64,000 bases of DNA, from the NCBI GenBank assembly GCA_019137255.1, contig WPDH01000008.1, positions 186,001-250,000 on the forward strand, in the 5' to 3' direction. The translations under genes and the position numbers were made by a program. Source of the stretch: Corinectria fuckeliana (Eukaryota > Ascomycota > Sordariomycetes > Hypocreales > Nectriaceae). The notes beneath the pieces are model-generated. The model ran no database searches. It saw only the letters and a program-made list of their open reading frames with translations, and had not been told where the DNA came from. Below, one piece after another: positions 22,260 to 34,900 of this stretch. The number at the start of each line of letters is the position of its first letter. The first letter of the stretch is position 1.

Positions 22260-25200
22260 ATGAATGCCCTCCAGCAAAAGTGCCGTCCCAAACACCAGGT
22301 CCTGGTCCTCAAGTGCTACCCCCGGACCACAAAGGGCGCCGTCGACATCAAGCCCAACAGCAGCGAGCTCAGTTACTTGCTGTACTATGCCACCAGCCGC
22401 CGCTCCAAGATCCAGAAGATTGGCGCCTTTCTCGAGAAGAAGACAGCCAGTGATGTCTGGCGCCTGCGCCTTGGGTACGTTTGCGCCCATCTTTCGGGTA
22501 CCGATGCATCCGACCCGATCCGATTCCTCCTCCGTTCGCCAGAACAATCCTCACTTAGCTACTCTCGCCTTTCTTGCCTTCCTTTCCCTCCTTGCCCTCC
22601 TTATCTTCATTCCATCCCGTACTCGCCTTTGTGCATGGCCAAATACTGACTCGCCGTCCAGAAATGTCCAGGTGACGCTACAGATCCTCGCAGCCCTCAT
22701 CGAAAAACTCCACAAAGATGTCGTCCTCATCGCCCCCTACGTTCTCAAGGTCCTCGACACCGTCCTGCGCTCCGACGACATTACTATGATCGAGTCCTCT
22801 CTACCGACGTTTGAGGCATTCTGCGACTACCACGATGGCACCCTCCTCTCCGCCGACCAAACTTACCTCCGCCAGTACGAAGATATTGTCCAACTCTACA
22901 CCCAGATGGCCTCACCTCGCCACACGCCAGCAAAGGGCCCTGTGAGCAACCCCGTTCAGATGCGCTGGAGGAATGCCGGCCTTGAGGCAATTAGGAGCAT
23001 TTCTACTGCCGAGGCTCTTTCCTCCATCACTGGTCGCCAGATGGATGTCATTGTTCCTCGAATCCTTGAGAACTTGTGGTCTGACAACGATGAATTCTTG
23101 GATGTACTGCAACAGCGTGTTGAGGTTGGAGAGAAAGGCGACTCCGAGAAGGTGCTGAAGCGTAGGACCAGCATTGCGACGGTCGATACCGCTGGCGACA
23201 CGAACCCCGTTGCCATGACTGGAACTGCCCTGGATGTCGACAAGCTGGCGGAAGAAGACATTGGAGTCTTGGCCATGGAGTGCCTCAAGGCCATCTTCGT
23301 CGTCCCAAACCGCTCCCAAATCCATGGCGCCACCATCTGCCTGCTGAATTTCATTATCGAGCGCGTGAGCCACGGCGATTCCGCCGTCACTCTTAACAAA
23401 GACCGAGAGCGTGACAGTGGCTGGGCCATCTCTATCTACAACATCGTTTCGCGATGGGCCCCTGTGCAGGACCGCTATGTCATTCTAGTCGCTGCGTTGG
23501 ATACGCTCCTCCGAATCCCCATCCACGACCACACTCTCAACCAGCAGATGGCCTTGACGACCATGATGAGCTCTCTGCTGAGATCGGACGTGAATCTAAT
23601 TGGACTAAGTGTCATGGACGTCCTCCTCGGGCTGATCAAACAGATGCGGAAGCTATTCAAGCTGCGGAGCCCTACCGGCCAAAGCGACGACGGATCGAAC
23701 GCGACGGAGGCCGAGCAAGGCACGCGCCTGCAAACCAAACACCTCCTAGGCCGACTCGAACTGTGCATCGGTGACCTCGCCACCCACGTCTATTACGCAG
23801 ACCAGATCTCGGACATGATCGCCGCCGTCATCGTCCGCCTGAAGCCGACGCGATCCTCCAGCACCAATTCCTCCCCCGGAGAGAAGGCGGGAGCAACCAA
23901 CGACGCTGGCCCCGGCGTGTCAACCCTCGAACTGACCGAGGGCCAATCGCCGGTTGACCACTACTTCAGCCTCAATGCTGGGAGGGCTTCGGCGCTCACC
24001 GTCGTCAAGGCCATTCTTATGGTCGCCAATCCCCAGAAGAAGCTCACTGGCAACCGCGCTCTGTCCAGGAACCCGGTTCCCCTTCAGATTTGGGAAGGCA
24101 CACATTGGCTGCTACGGGACCCCGATGGGAAAGTCAGGAAAGCATACGTCGATGCTCTAGTGACATGGCTAGATCGCGAGACTACTGCCACTGACGAAAA
24201 GGCGATAGATGAGACGTTGCCACGCTCCCGCTCATCTCTCAAAATGAACCGGGAAGTGGCCAACTCGAACCAAGCCCACCGTGTAGTCTCCAACGCCTCC
24301 AATCGGGACCGATCCTCGAAACATCTGCAGTTTCTGCCGCTGCTGCATCTGGTCATCTATGATAACGCGCTGCAGTTTGTCGAGTACGAAAACGATCTCG
24401 TCCTACTCCACGTCCTTCTCACCAAGCTCGTCTTCAAGCTCGGGGTCAACTCGACCAGGCACGGCGTGCCAATGATCTATCGGCTGCAGGAAGAGATCCA
24501 GGATTTTGATACCCCTATCCACAAAGTGCGAGTGGCAGCGCTTTGCCATGGATACTTTTGGGCACTAATGGAGAAGTTTCACTTCGAGGCGTCTGTCGTG
24601 GGCAGGGCAGTTCAGAACGAGGTGGTGCGACGCCGAAGCAAGGGATTCTGGGTGGAAGGAATCCATGTTCCTCCGCCCGCCGTCGATCTTGTGGGAAACC
24701 CAGGCGAGGTGCGACCGCGGCCTCACTGGGACCATGATGTTCTGGAAAGGGAAGAGCTGCTGCCGTTTGACGATCGGAGCTCTCTTGTCGAGTGCATCGC
24801 TACCAGCTACCATGACAGCTTCTTGACGCCCCCGGGTAGTCCTCCTACGTCCCCGGGCCGTGGATTATCGGGACCTATCCTGGGGTCTACCATAGACCCT
24901 GCTCCCAATCCGGATTCTCAATCCGACTTGCCGCCTATATTCCGCGAACAGATGCTGACAGACTGGTCCAGAGATGTGGCCGTGGCCATGCTGGCGTCGG
25001 TTGGAAAGTCGGAATCACTGAGCGGTTCCAAGGCGGGGACTTCTACCACCCGGGGCCACCTCACGGTCAACACGAGCGGCGCGAACGGCAACGGTAATGG
25101 CAACGGAATCGTTTCGCCATACGGAAGCCAGTTCAACTTGAGGCCACCTTCATCACACACCAATCAAGAAGGGACGGCCAAGCCGCGTAAAAGCAGCATG

Positions 25201-25797
25201 CGAAGTGCCATTTCCCCATCAATGTCCATGTCTAGCCGTGGTGGCGTTGCATCAGTGGACCAGCTGAAGCTGGTGTTGTCGGGCAACCCTCCGCCCAAGA
25301 CGGCTGGTCTCGCCGGCGCGGACGACGACAGCGGGGACAGCATGGTCAGCTACGACTACAGCCCTTCAGAGATCAGCTTTAACCCACCTGCGCAGGCCGA
25401 GCAGGCGATCAGTCCGACCAGTGGTCCCAAGCGGTCTGCCTCGGTGGGACGCCGGGGGCCCCTGAGCGCGCACCCGCCCCTCGAAGGACCACCGGACCTA
25501 AACGAGGAAGACGCAGAAGGAGACGACGTCGTACCTCCAGTTCCACCGCTACCCAACGTCGGGCAACTGGGCGGTAAGAAGAGCCCGGTTCATTCGGCGG
25601 AGGTGTCCTTCCAGGACGCTGGGATCAAGTCCGGGCGGCGTAGTCTCCGCAGCCGGGGTGGAGACAGCAGCCGGCCCCGGTCGGAACGGTCCCAACAAGA
25701 TGGCGGGAGGGGCATGGACCTCCAGGACCTCCTCCGGGGTATCGACAGCCGATCGGGCGAGGGAAGCTTAGGCAACTTGATGAGGCCACCTTACTAG
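22260..25797 (+). CDS. efr3: EFR3-type plasma-membrane scaffold of the PI4-kinase complex
   Basis: Efr3 anchors the Stt4 phosphatidylinositol 4-kinase complex (with Ypp1) at the plasma membrane. Two exons, 22260-22474 and 22662-25797, give about 1116 residues; the join LRLG|NVQVTLQILAALIEK is in frame. The N-terminus MNALQQKCRPKHQVLVLKCY contains the early Cys and basic cluster typical of the family, where it supports membrane binding. HEAT-like helical repeats run through the first 750 residues or so (for example LIAPYVLKVLDTVL and VLAMECLKAIF). The C-terminal third is Ser/Pro/Gly-rich and disordered, as in fungal Efr3. The ATG at 22260 gives this N-terminus directly; the longer open frame beginning at 22264 reads across the intron in another phase and is not the start. 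Confidence 0.9.
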
Positions 25798-27442
25798 ATG
25801 GCAGTTTGGGTTGCAGCGGGTACGGGTTCTACACACGGATGGTTGCAGAATTGAGGAGTGATGCAAGGGTTGAGCAAGAAGCCAAGGCGGGTTCCTGATG
25901 AGGGAAATTTTATGTACTAATATTAGGTTGTGCAAAAAGAGAGAATGTGTTTGTGGAGTGTTGCAAGGATGGCAGGCAAGGATGGCAGAACAAGGATGAA
26001 AGAGGAGGTGCAACAACAGCGGCATGTGTGCATGTAGAGTAGCGGCTGACCTTTGATTTTTGATTTACCTTGAAGCCGTGGACAATGAGAGCTCATTAAG
26101 CGACGTGCAACTGAAGATGACGGCGAGAACCAAGGCCGGCGGAATGGCGTACATACATGTTAGTTACTCGGTACTGCGTAGAGAGATACTGCTAACAAAG
26201 TTTGGCGGTTATCAAGCGGAAACCCAACCTTAAAAGAGATCTAGGATTCTAGGCCCTGCTGGATGGATCCCAATCTCAATCCAACCTCTCTTGGCTTTTT
26301 CGCTTTCGTTCTCGGCTTCCTTACAGGCTACCAGCTAGATACAGGCCAATGCCTACCACTGTAAAATGGCCCTCCCCACCCTTGCCAGGGGCCTTGGCGC
26401 TGTATCCCAGCTAACACCTACACCAACTGTACCTACTCTACTCTCCCCCCTTACCCCAAATTCATTCCCCCATAGTTTGGGGCTGTGTTTCATCCCTATC
26501 GCGCATCCCCATCACCGGGCGTAATTCCCAGGGGTTTGTTTTTGCCCTCGCTATCTTTAGGCGTTCGGTAATAAAAGCCGTCGGCTAACTTATCCACTTC
26601 TTTTCCTCGAGCCGGCCGTGGTTCCGGTAGGGAATTGCTAGGCCAGGGTCTTTGGGGGGATGGATCGAGGCAGTGCTGGCCCTTCCATTCTTCCCTTCAT
26701 TCTGTAGGTTGGCGGGGGGGGGGGGTTTCTTTCCATGTAATCCGTGAGTACCTATCCCAAGGTCGGTAGTTCGTCTGCCCGGGGTCTTTTGAAGCCCACC
26801 ACCCATTTTCAGCCCTCTTTTTTCCTCCTCTCTCCCTTCTCTTCTTCTTTCCTTTCGCTGCTGCGGTTGATGTTGATGGGCGAACCGAGAGAGATCTTTC
26901 CTTCTCCCGTTTTCTTCGACTGACTCGTTGCTACCGAACGAAGAAGAGGGTATAGTCTACTGAGATTATCTACGTCTAGTGCCTTTCATCAAACGGAGGG
27001 TGGGGGAGAGACAAACGGTGCATCTTATTGTCAGGAAACGGGCGTTTGTTTCTGCAGCCTCACACACAGCCCGAGTGCGGCGGCTCAGCCTCAATCACAC
27101 ACACACACACACACACCGGGCAAGCCCCGACGCCGACGCCGACGCCGATCCCGAGTTCCCATCCCGATCCGGTTTGCCAAGTCTTCTTCTTCCCGACGGG
27201 CGTTGAAGCTTGCAAAAAACAGCTGGTGTGGTTTTTCGACAGTCTCAAGCGCGACTTTGCTATCGCCAACGGGCGGCATCGCAGCAGCTACCTGGGCACG
27301 GCTTGATGCAACTCACTGCTCTTGGGGGCGAGTCACGCAGAACAGGAGGCACGCACCCGCCGTCAGCACGTCGTCTGACATCCGACATTGCCATCGTCTC
27401 TTTTTCTCCTTGATTCACATCGCCTTCCCAACGCCCGCCGCC
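25798..27442. other. Intergenic region, 1.6 kb
   Basis: Contains the EFR3 3' flank and the promoter of the gene at 27443. A G12 run lies at 26714-26725, and C/T-rich tracts lie near 26810-26870. No gene is seen. Confidence 0.45.
27094..27116. repeat. (CA)n microsatellite
   Basis: About eleven CA units in the 5' region of the gene at 27443. A short GCCGAC-type repeat (27125-27148) follows immediately. Confidence 0.8.
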
Positions 27443-28105
27443 ATGGACCCTCGCGATCCCGCCCACGGCAGCCATCCGTCGCAGTCCATCCACGACGCCG
27501 CGTACCCAGACGACTCGCCGGCAGCTGGAGCGTCTCGGCATCAGCTGCAACAACTGCACTACTCGCCCTCGCCCTCGCACCTCCACACAACGCCGCCGTA
27601 CTCGCCTCAGCAGCCCTCTCCGAGCGCCAGCACCAGCGCCAGCAACCCCTTTGCGCCTCCACCGTGGGGCGTCCCCGAGCCTTCAGGCCCACCGATCCCG
27701 TCCGGCCCGCCTCCGCCGTACGACCCGACCCGGCCGCCGGCCTCGTACTCCCCGCTCGACTCCCCGCTCGACTCCCCCTCGCACGCACACTCCCGGCTCT
27801 CCGCCACCGCCGACCTGCAGCCGCCCTCGACCCCGGGATCGACCTACTACCCGCCGCCGTCGCCGAACCCCTACGGCAGCGTCGGGTCCAGCCTGGAGAA
27901 CGGGGCCGGCCCGCATAAGCTGCTGGGTCCCGTGGCCGAGGCGCGGCGGCGCAAGAAGCGCAAGATGAAGATCTGCGTCTTCGCCATGTGCGCCGTCCTG
28001 CTGTTCATCGTTGCCCTGGTCGTCGGCGTTGCGCTAGGCGTGCTCAAAGTGCAGTTTAAGGGCAACGGTGATGACGACGGCAGGTCCGACGACGTCCAGG
28101 ATTAG
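27443..28105 (+). CDS. Proline-rich single-pass membrane protein, unknown function
   Basis: A single exon encodes 220 residues from an ATG in excellent context (GCCGCCATGG). Residues 1-160 are Pro/Ser/Tyr-rich with PPPYDP, PPPWG and SPLDSPLDSP motifs that resemble WW- or SH3-type ligands. A basic stop-transfer cluster (RRRKKRKMK, 168-176) precedes one transmembrane helix at about 177-201, and a short acidic tail ends the protein. There is no signal peptide, and the basic cluster before the helix suggests a cytosolic proline-rich domain with the short tail outside. Frame-consistent codons continue upstream, but the Kozak-like ATG is the better start. I do not recognise a family. Confidence 0.65.
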   Translation: MDPRDPAHGSHPSQSIHDAAYPDDSPAAGASRHQLQQLHYSPSPSHLHTTPPYSPQQPSPSASTSASNPFAPPPWGVPEPSGPPIPSGPPPPYDPTRPPASYSPLDSPLDSPSHAHSRLSATADLQPPSTPGSTYYPPPSPNPYGSVGSSLENGAGPHKLLGPVAEARRRKKRKMKICVFAMCAVLLFIVALVVGVALGVLKVQFKGNGDDDGRSDDVQD

Positions 28106-28395
28106 AGGAGACGGCGGGTGGTGCTGTGGGCTGGAGGCGGAAGGACTATTAGACGCGGCGGGATTGTTGCGCCGGCGAGCCAAAGCGATGAAGCGGACTT
28201 GGATGCTTTCTTTCTTATACATCGGGGACAGGCATGGCGTTTGGAGATGGCGGAGCACACGGTGCCTCTTTGTTTATATTCTGCATTACATACCTTAAGT
28301 GGTTAGGGACTAACTCAGCCCGGATCTTTGCATCCACAGCGACCCCACAGCATAATTAACAACGTGATAAATATAATAGTCCCAGCGCGTCCATT

Positions 28396-28865
28396 TCAGC
28401 TTGTAGATTGTAGCTCAGGCATGTTTGTTTGCTGCCTGCTTGGCTGCTGGTCCGTGCTTAACGGTGTGTCGTGGTTCATACCGGCCTGTTTGACCTCCAC
28501 TGCTTCCTCAGTCTTGAGGATTAGCTTCTGCTGATGCCACTCGATGCGTTTGGCCATGGGCTCGGGCAGGTAAACCAAGCCCCGCGGGGCCGACTTGAAC
28601 AAGTGAATAGCTCTCATGTCGGCGAGGGAGACGGGGCTTCGGAGCTCGTAGACGGAGACGACCTTGTAGGCGAAGTCGTAGCCGTCCCAGTCGCCGTGGC
28701 GGGCGTTGAACTCGGCGTTCCCGAGTCCGCCGTCGTCGAGGGGCGCGTCGCCCGGGTTGCGCGTGCGCGCGGGCAGGATCTCGCAGACGTGATGATCTGG
28801 CTCATGTACGGGTCCCGCATGGGCAGGATCACGTCGGTCGTCGAGTTGGGCTTAGTGCGAGGCAT
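28396..28865 (-). pseudogene. ASCH/PUA-like protein gene, internally deleted and frameshifted
   Basis: The minus strand starts at 28865 with a frame reading DVILPMRDPYMSQII, the opening strand and helix I expect for a fungal ASCH/PUA-like protein. It then jumps frame to VCEILPARTRNPGDAPLDDG, GLGNAEFNARHGDWDGYDFA, VYELRSPVSLADM and FKSAPRGLVYLPEP, which is the second half of the same fold, and stops at 28396. In intact relatives, as I recall them, about 35 residues with a conserved E-K-x-x-E-F-R-[KR]-Y segment lie between the two halves. Here that stretch is absent and the join is out of frame. No splice-site pair can supply it. Either a real deletion inactivated the gene or the assembly lost sequence. 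The family assignment is from memory of motif order and is moderately sure. Confidence 0.6.
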
Positions 28866-29463
28866 CTTGATGTGGAGGGTTGTGGAGGGTTGTGGAGCGA
28901 GTGTGCCGAGTGTGGAGTTGGTGGAGTGAGTAAAGCACCGCCAAAGTCCAAGGTAGAGTAGACGGCGAGAATTTAAAGTGAAGACTCTTAGTGTCCGTAG
29001 GGGTGTTTACAGCCAACCTCAGTGCCCCTAAAGGTTGCCCCCCCTAAGGGTAGGTACATACTAGTAGGTGCCTTCTCTGCCTGCCTACAGTCAAGTCTCG
29101 TCAAGTCTCAGCGCCCGAACTGTTGCCCCCATAAGGCTGCCCTACCTAGGCACATAGCACTTACTTCCTCCAGGGCTGTGACTCCGCAAGTGTTCAAGCG
29201 CCCTACTCTTTCAATTAGTAGGCATCTTCAAGGCAGCTTTTGATGAAGAGTCTAGGCAAGGGGCAGGTAAAAGGGCATACGCGTTTGTCGTGGGGGAGAC
29301 ACAGTTCAGCGACTATCAGGCGGTGCCATTTTCTCCATGAATCATAAAGTCGATTTTCTTTGTCATCGTAAAACAGTCATGGTCACCCACCATCATCCAC
29401 TGGGATGTTGATTCCCTGCTCCCAATTGTCCCTCGTCGGGAATTTGCTCCGGCAGCGATTTTC
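28866..29463. other. Intergenic region between two broken minus-strand genes
   Basis: No gene is seen. Several CCTACC/GGTAGG motifs occur at 29040-29160. Confidence 0.4.
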
Positions 29464-30254
29464 TCACTCCGTCTCGGGCTGGCATGACTGCGTGTGTATA
29501 ACCCCAAGAAGCATTTCCTCCTGCTGGAATAAGAGATGAAGATAATGCAAGCTGCACCCTCGAAAGAGCCTGTACGGTTCATCCACCCACAGCTCTACCT
29601 CCCTCCAGAGCAAAGTGATGTCCCTTCCCTCACGTTGAAGAACGCCATAACTGAGCAAATACTCCTGATTTGCCTTCATGAGGTAGTCGTAGGCAGTCTT
29701 CTGCAGATGCAAGGATTTCGAGGCCTTAGATCCCGACCAATCCGAAATCAAGGGGGTGTAGACGATGATAGCGGGCTTGGAGAGGAACCGCCAGAGAAGC
29801 TGCTCCTGCCAAAACCCGGCATAGTCGCTTCCACACACCTCGATCCATTATACGGGGCATTTTCGTAGAAGAGGCCGAGGATCAGGTTGAAGAGCTGGCA
29901 GTTGAAGAGGAAGCGGTGCGCATCTTTGTTGGTGCTGTACGAGAATCGGCCATGAATAGGGCAGTTGAGGACACATCGGAGCCGTCGGGGGAATATGTGC
30001 TCTCGGTCCCGTACCTATCGACGAGGCCGCATTCTGGGCAGCTGGCGCGTATGGCGAGAGACCCGGTGGATGGTGCCAGGTACTTGGCGATGTACTCACG
30101 GTATCGGATGTGAGAGTAGCGTCTTCAGGTACGCCGGGTAGTTGGACTTGAATACATATGACCCCCCACCAAAGGCATGGTGTGAAGAAAGGTCGTAGGC
30201 AATGGGAATGAGCCCGTGGACTACGGAGCTCTCGGTCGACGTTGTTCGCGGCAT
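29464..30254 (-). pseudogene. Class I aminoacyl-tRNA-synthetase-like (nucleotidylyltransferase fold) gene with several frameshifts
   Basis: Four in-order segments in different frames describe one protein. From the ATG at 30254: HHAFGGGSYVFKSNYPAYLK; then YREYIAKYLAPSTGSLAIRA with CPECG; then HGRFSYSTNKDAHRFLFNCQ and LFNLILGLFYENAPYNW; then VCGSDYAGFWQEQLLWRFLS and SDWSGSKASKSLHLQ, ending with VDEPYRLFRGCSLHYLHLLF. The C-x-x-C-G element and the G-S-K-x-S-K-S block recall the zinc knuckle and KMSKS-type signature of class I synthetases, and the order resembles an uncharacterised fungal family. At least three shifts, near 30115, 29950 and 29845, break the frame. No set of canonical introns removes them. 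The reading-frame damage is seen directly; the family name is inference. Confidence 0.55.
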
Positions 30255-33200
30255 GTAGACGGACTATTGTTCAAGTTGGGAACGGGAAATGGTATGTTGG
30301 TCAAACGGCAGTGTCGGCGCTGAGCATTGCAGAGTGAGGATATCTTTCGTCTTGCTTTCATGGGAAGTCTGGACCACGACGGCTCCAGGACGAAACCGCT
30401 TGTTTACGTATAAAATATTTCACAGCATCACGGCGGTAGTCGTGTGTTGTGTCAACCTCGTCTACCATTTACGTAGCAGTGGCCAGCCGAGCGTGGTTTG
30501 TGTGCGATTGTGTGACTATGTAACCGCTGTTTAATTATAGTTTTGTCATTGAGGGACTCGGGGATTGAGGGATTGACTAGAACTCACTGACTCACTGACT
30601 TACAAACATTACTCTACGTTGGAAGAGAGACCGATCCAGATACGGCGAAATAGTGCGCTTACACCTCACATCCATTAGTTGGTCAGCTCCTCAAGGTAAT
30701 GCTAGAATGCACATTAGATGTCAGAGCTTTGCTTGAGGCCATGGGTACTGCTGCATCACCTATCGCAACGCCTTTTTCAGCGCTCTTTGCAGCGCCCTTT
30801 AGATTGTTACAGTGCCTTTTGCAGTGCCTTTTAAAGCGCTCTTTGCAAGTCAGAGCTTACAAATTGTCAAGGTATCTACAGCTTGTAGGAATCTAGGGGA
30901 TATAATATTATTTACTGTCATCTTCTGAATAGATCATCTTCCTTACTTCAGAGACGCATTACCCAGCGTTGACCTAATGGGTGTTCTAGACCCCTGCATA
31001 GTAAGTAATGTAGAGAATGAAGGGTGGAGGTCTTAACTGTAACCGACTGTCCCCAAGAGAGAGAGCAAAGGACTGGAATATCCAATGCTAATGGTATCAA
31101 GAGCATTCTTAGGCTCGATACGCAAGACCTTGTCTCTCGATGCCCGTCGGGAGAATTGAACCAGATCATCGGCCACCCAAGGTTGTCTGTCTTGTGGTAT
31201 CCAAGTAAAAAAAAAAAAGCCACGTCTGGTTGCAATGGCGATGCCCTGCATGCGAAGCGTGGGGGGGGGGGGGCTGGTCCATCTAGTTCTGCAACTGTAG
31301 TATGCCTTCTTGTCACCGCCTGCAACTGCGCGGGCCATTGGTCTCGGAAGAGGGCAGCGGCTGGTGTTGTGCGTTTTTTGCCGCGTCCCCATTTCGTCTA
31401 TCCAATGTCCAGCTTTGTGACGGGTTGGGGGCGCAAGGGAAGATGCATGCGCGCCCGTAGACTTTGCCTTCGTCTCGCCCAACTCGACGTGTCCTTGCGG
31501 TGCGATGCGTTGCGTTGCGTTGCGTTGCGTTGCGTTAAAGTCCACAGACATCCACACGAACGGATTTGCTTTGATCTCATCGGAAAACACGAGCCTGCGC
31601 TGCGGGTGGCCTCATCGCCGAGAGTGCTGGCTATCCAATCGGGCGACGTGTGTCGGAGGGTGCAAGTGAAGGCTGTATCCTCCCTGCTGGGCAGCCATGA
31701 GATGCATCTGCAGCCGACTCATAACGCGACGTCCTGAATTCGAGACAACACGTACGCACGCGAAGGGGGGGATTGAGGCTTACACGGCAGAGTACAGCTC
31801 AGCATGCAGGAGAAATGCGCAACAAGCACTGTTGTCAAATAGTTGCTGTAGCTAATAAGAGAGAGAATGGAAAGGGTGGGGGGCAATTAATGCTCCATCG
31901 TGAAGCTCGAGATGCAGCTTTACCCCAGCGTCACAACCTAACGCACCAACCAACCAAGTTCTCCTTCTGCTCTTTTTTTTCTTTTTCTTCTCGTCTGCTG
32001 CAGGTACAGCAGCGCGATGGCCTCGGTCCCGCAAGGATGGCCTCGGCTGGAAGTGACGAGAGTGCGTGGCCAGCTGCATCGTCGACTGTCCGATGAAGAT
32101 TGGCTGCATGCACATTGGACGAGGGAGGCAAGACGCAACACGGGACGAGATGTTTGTTTTGTTTTTTCAGGCGGCCTTTCGACCTCCTTCTTCTCTTTGA
32201 TTCGGCCTGTCAGGAGGGTGGGGATATCAAAGAGACAAGTAAAAAAAAAAAAAATTGAAAAAAGGAGAAGCATTCGTGCCGCATGGCGCTTGCATGGGAA
32301 ACATGAGGAGGGAGGAAATCACAGACGGATCTCACGCTGTGTGTGGTTTCGTGGTGGTTAGAGGATGGGGGCAGAAAAGAAAAGAAGCCAAATGCCCAAC
32401 TTTGCACGCCCCTCCGCTTCTTGTCGGAACCCAACTGTGTCTCTCGTGCTGTTTCTTGCTTTTCCTTCACCGGTCGGGTTTCTCATCCGCCATTGTTCCT
32501 CCATTCGCGTGCAGTCTACCTACCTACCGTGCTACCTACCTAGAGAGTAGTAGCCACGTTGATAAGGTAGTAATTAGCTTGAAGAAGAGCGAGGGGTGAT
32601 TGACACAGACGTGCTTCGATGGAGACCTGCAGGCCGTGATGAGAAACGATCTTGACCGGGGGGGAAGAAAGAAAAAAAAAACCCATCTCGTCGTATCGCA
32701 TCGTGGGAAGAAAAGGAAAAGAAACGAGAAATTTTTATGGATTCCCGGCTGGCCCGATGCCATCGCGGCCTGCACGTGCCAGAGGCTGCCACAAGATACT
32801 CATGCCTGGAGGCTGAGCCAGCCGGGAATCGAAGCCATGACGCAGATGCAGGAGGACGGCTGAGGAGGGGATTGTCGTTGTGGGACAGAAAGAGGCGAGG
32901 CGTCAGGAAGGCTTTTAGACTACAGCACCCTGCATGGCCGGCCGCAAGTTGAACGGCGTTAGTGGCACTGCTGGCTGCGTCATGCGTCGTGCCATGATTC
33001 ACACCTCAGCCGCCTCCCTCACCGTGCAGCGGTCTGTGTGGTGAGGACGTTGAATGGAGCTCGGTCAGTACGGATACCTATCTAGGCCTACTTCGTACAT
33101 AAGCAGTATATAGTGGTACAGGGGAGGCGAGGGGGGATGATGGACGATGCAACTTGCGGCCAGGCCAGTTCAAGTCCACGGATTCAAGTCAATGGATTCG

Positions 33201-34900
33201 AGGGATCAACGGATCAATGGATTCAAACGGGTCCATGGATAATAAATGGATTCATCGGTCCATTCATCCCATCCTGCCATGTGAATCCCCTGCCCGCCCG
33301 CCGACCAAATCATCCCGATCCCGGCCTCGCGTGCCTCCTCCGATCCAAACCATTGCCCAATCCCCGTGCGCCCGCCACCCTTGCCGGTCCGCAGCGGTTC
33401 CTGGTGTCCCTTGTGCGTATCCGCTGTTTTCTTTGTGTGGTTCTTCTCCGTGGCCCTCTTGCTTATCACCATCACTTATGATCAACGATGCCTCGACAAC
33501 TTGAAACAACTCGCTCCCGCCCCGTCGCCGGTTCGGGTTGCTTTATGAGTTCACTTCAGTGGGATGTGGGATGGGAAACAAGTGACAATGGAACCTGTAG
33601 TAGCACACGACAGAACAAGCTCTATCAGACTGGCCGGCCGCCACGCTAACTACGAGCTCCGGGGCGGCATCCCACCGAGCCCCGTCCCCTACCGTCCCAC
33701 GTCCCACGTTCCCTCCCCCCCCCAGTCTGCTGCTCTAGGCCTCATTCCGGGGGCTGGTTGGCCGCGTTCCCATCCTTTGGGGGCGAGCGACGGCGGGGCC
33801 GGGCGGTCTCGTCCCCCCCCCCTAGAGAAAGGCCCATCCGAACGTGTCCCCATGGCGGGCGGGCAGCTTCCCTATGTCAGCTGTCGTCCCGCTGTCGTCT
33901 TCACGCTGTGGGCTTTCTCCGGGGGGGAGACCAATTGACGGCCCAGGCTGTACCGTGGCCTCGGGAGCGGGAACACGGCTGGCGAAAAGAGGAGGAGGCG
34001 ATGGACGATAGGGATTGGTGTCGGGGGGGGGGTGGTGGCAGAATTGTCCGACTCCGTTTTGCCGTTCGTGTTGGACGGACATGGCTCAGCCTTGGGATAT
34101 GACTGGGCATTGATTGAGGGACTATCTGCCGCCTAGACTATGGTCCGTGATAAGTGTCGTCTGTGGTCATAAGTCTTCCCGTGAGCGAGCGAGCGAGACC
34201 AGTCACCCAGTGTGCTGTGCAGAACTGCATCCACGCTGCTGGTGCGCTGGTACCTGGCATCCATCGACATACCGACATGGATCCCCTGCCCGAACAACCT
34301 CCGAAAACTATTCCATAGTACAGCGCGTGCGTACCACAGCCATCGGGACGGGACAGACGGCCGGGACTTCCACGCGACGGACAGAAGCAGCTTTTTGGTC
34401 CGGCATTTGGAAACTGGGCTGAGCTTGAGAGAGAGAGAGAGCGGAGGAACCACTATCCATCGCACGCACACCCCCCCCCCCCTCTCCCCTGGCACAAGGC
34501 CGCACACACGCATCAACATGTGTGCTGTTTGTTGGCCGACACCGCGTCCAGTAGGAGGGAGTTGAGGTGAGGAAAGAAGAAAGAAAGAAAAGGGGATTCT
34601 GCAGTACCATCTACGCGTGCAGCCAATGCCGTGTACACAAGTAGGTGAGGTGAAGACGAAGTGAGGTGAGGCCAGGTGAGGCCAGACCGGACAGGATAGG
34701 ACAGATGACAAGCAGTATATGACGAGCAGCAGGCCTCTTTCATGCGCTCCTCACCTACATACAGTAAGCTATTGTATGCATGCACATCACCTGCCTCGTC
34801 GTATGTAGAATGCGTACGTGACCATTCCCAATCAATTTACTACCAATTTACTACCAAGTATCTACCCGACGACCGCCAGCCTGTCTCGCTCGACAGCTTC
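30255..34900. other. Gene-poor stretch, 4.6 kb
   Basis: I find no supportable gene. The stretch is full of simple sequence: A12-13 at 31208 and 32240, G13 at 31261-31273, C12 at 34471-34482, GA repeats near 34429, TACCTAC motifs at 32516-32544, and short tandem GGATTCAA/GGATCAA-like units at 33170-33255. Overlapping frames on both strands lack domains. Confidence 0.4.
31505..31536. repeat. (TGCGT)n tandem repeat
   Basis: About six pentamer units in direct succession, within the gene-poor stretch. Confidence 0.85.
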
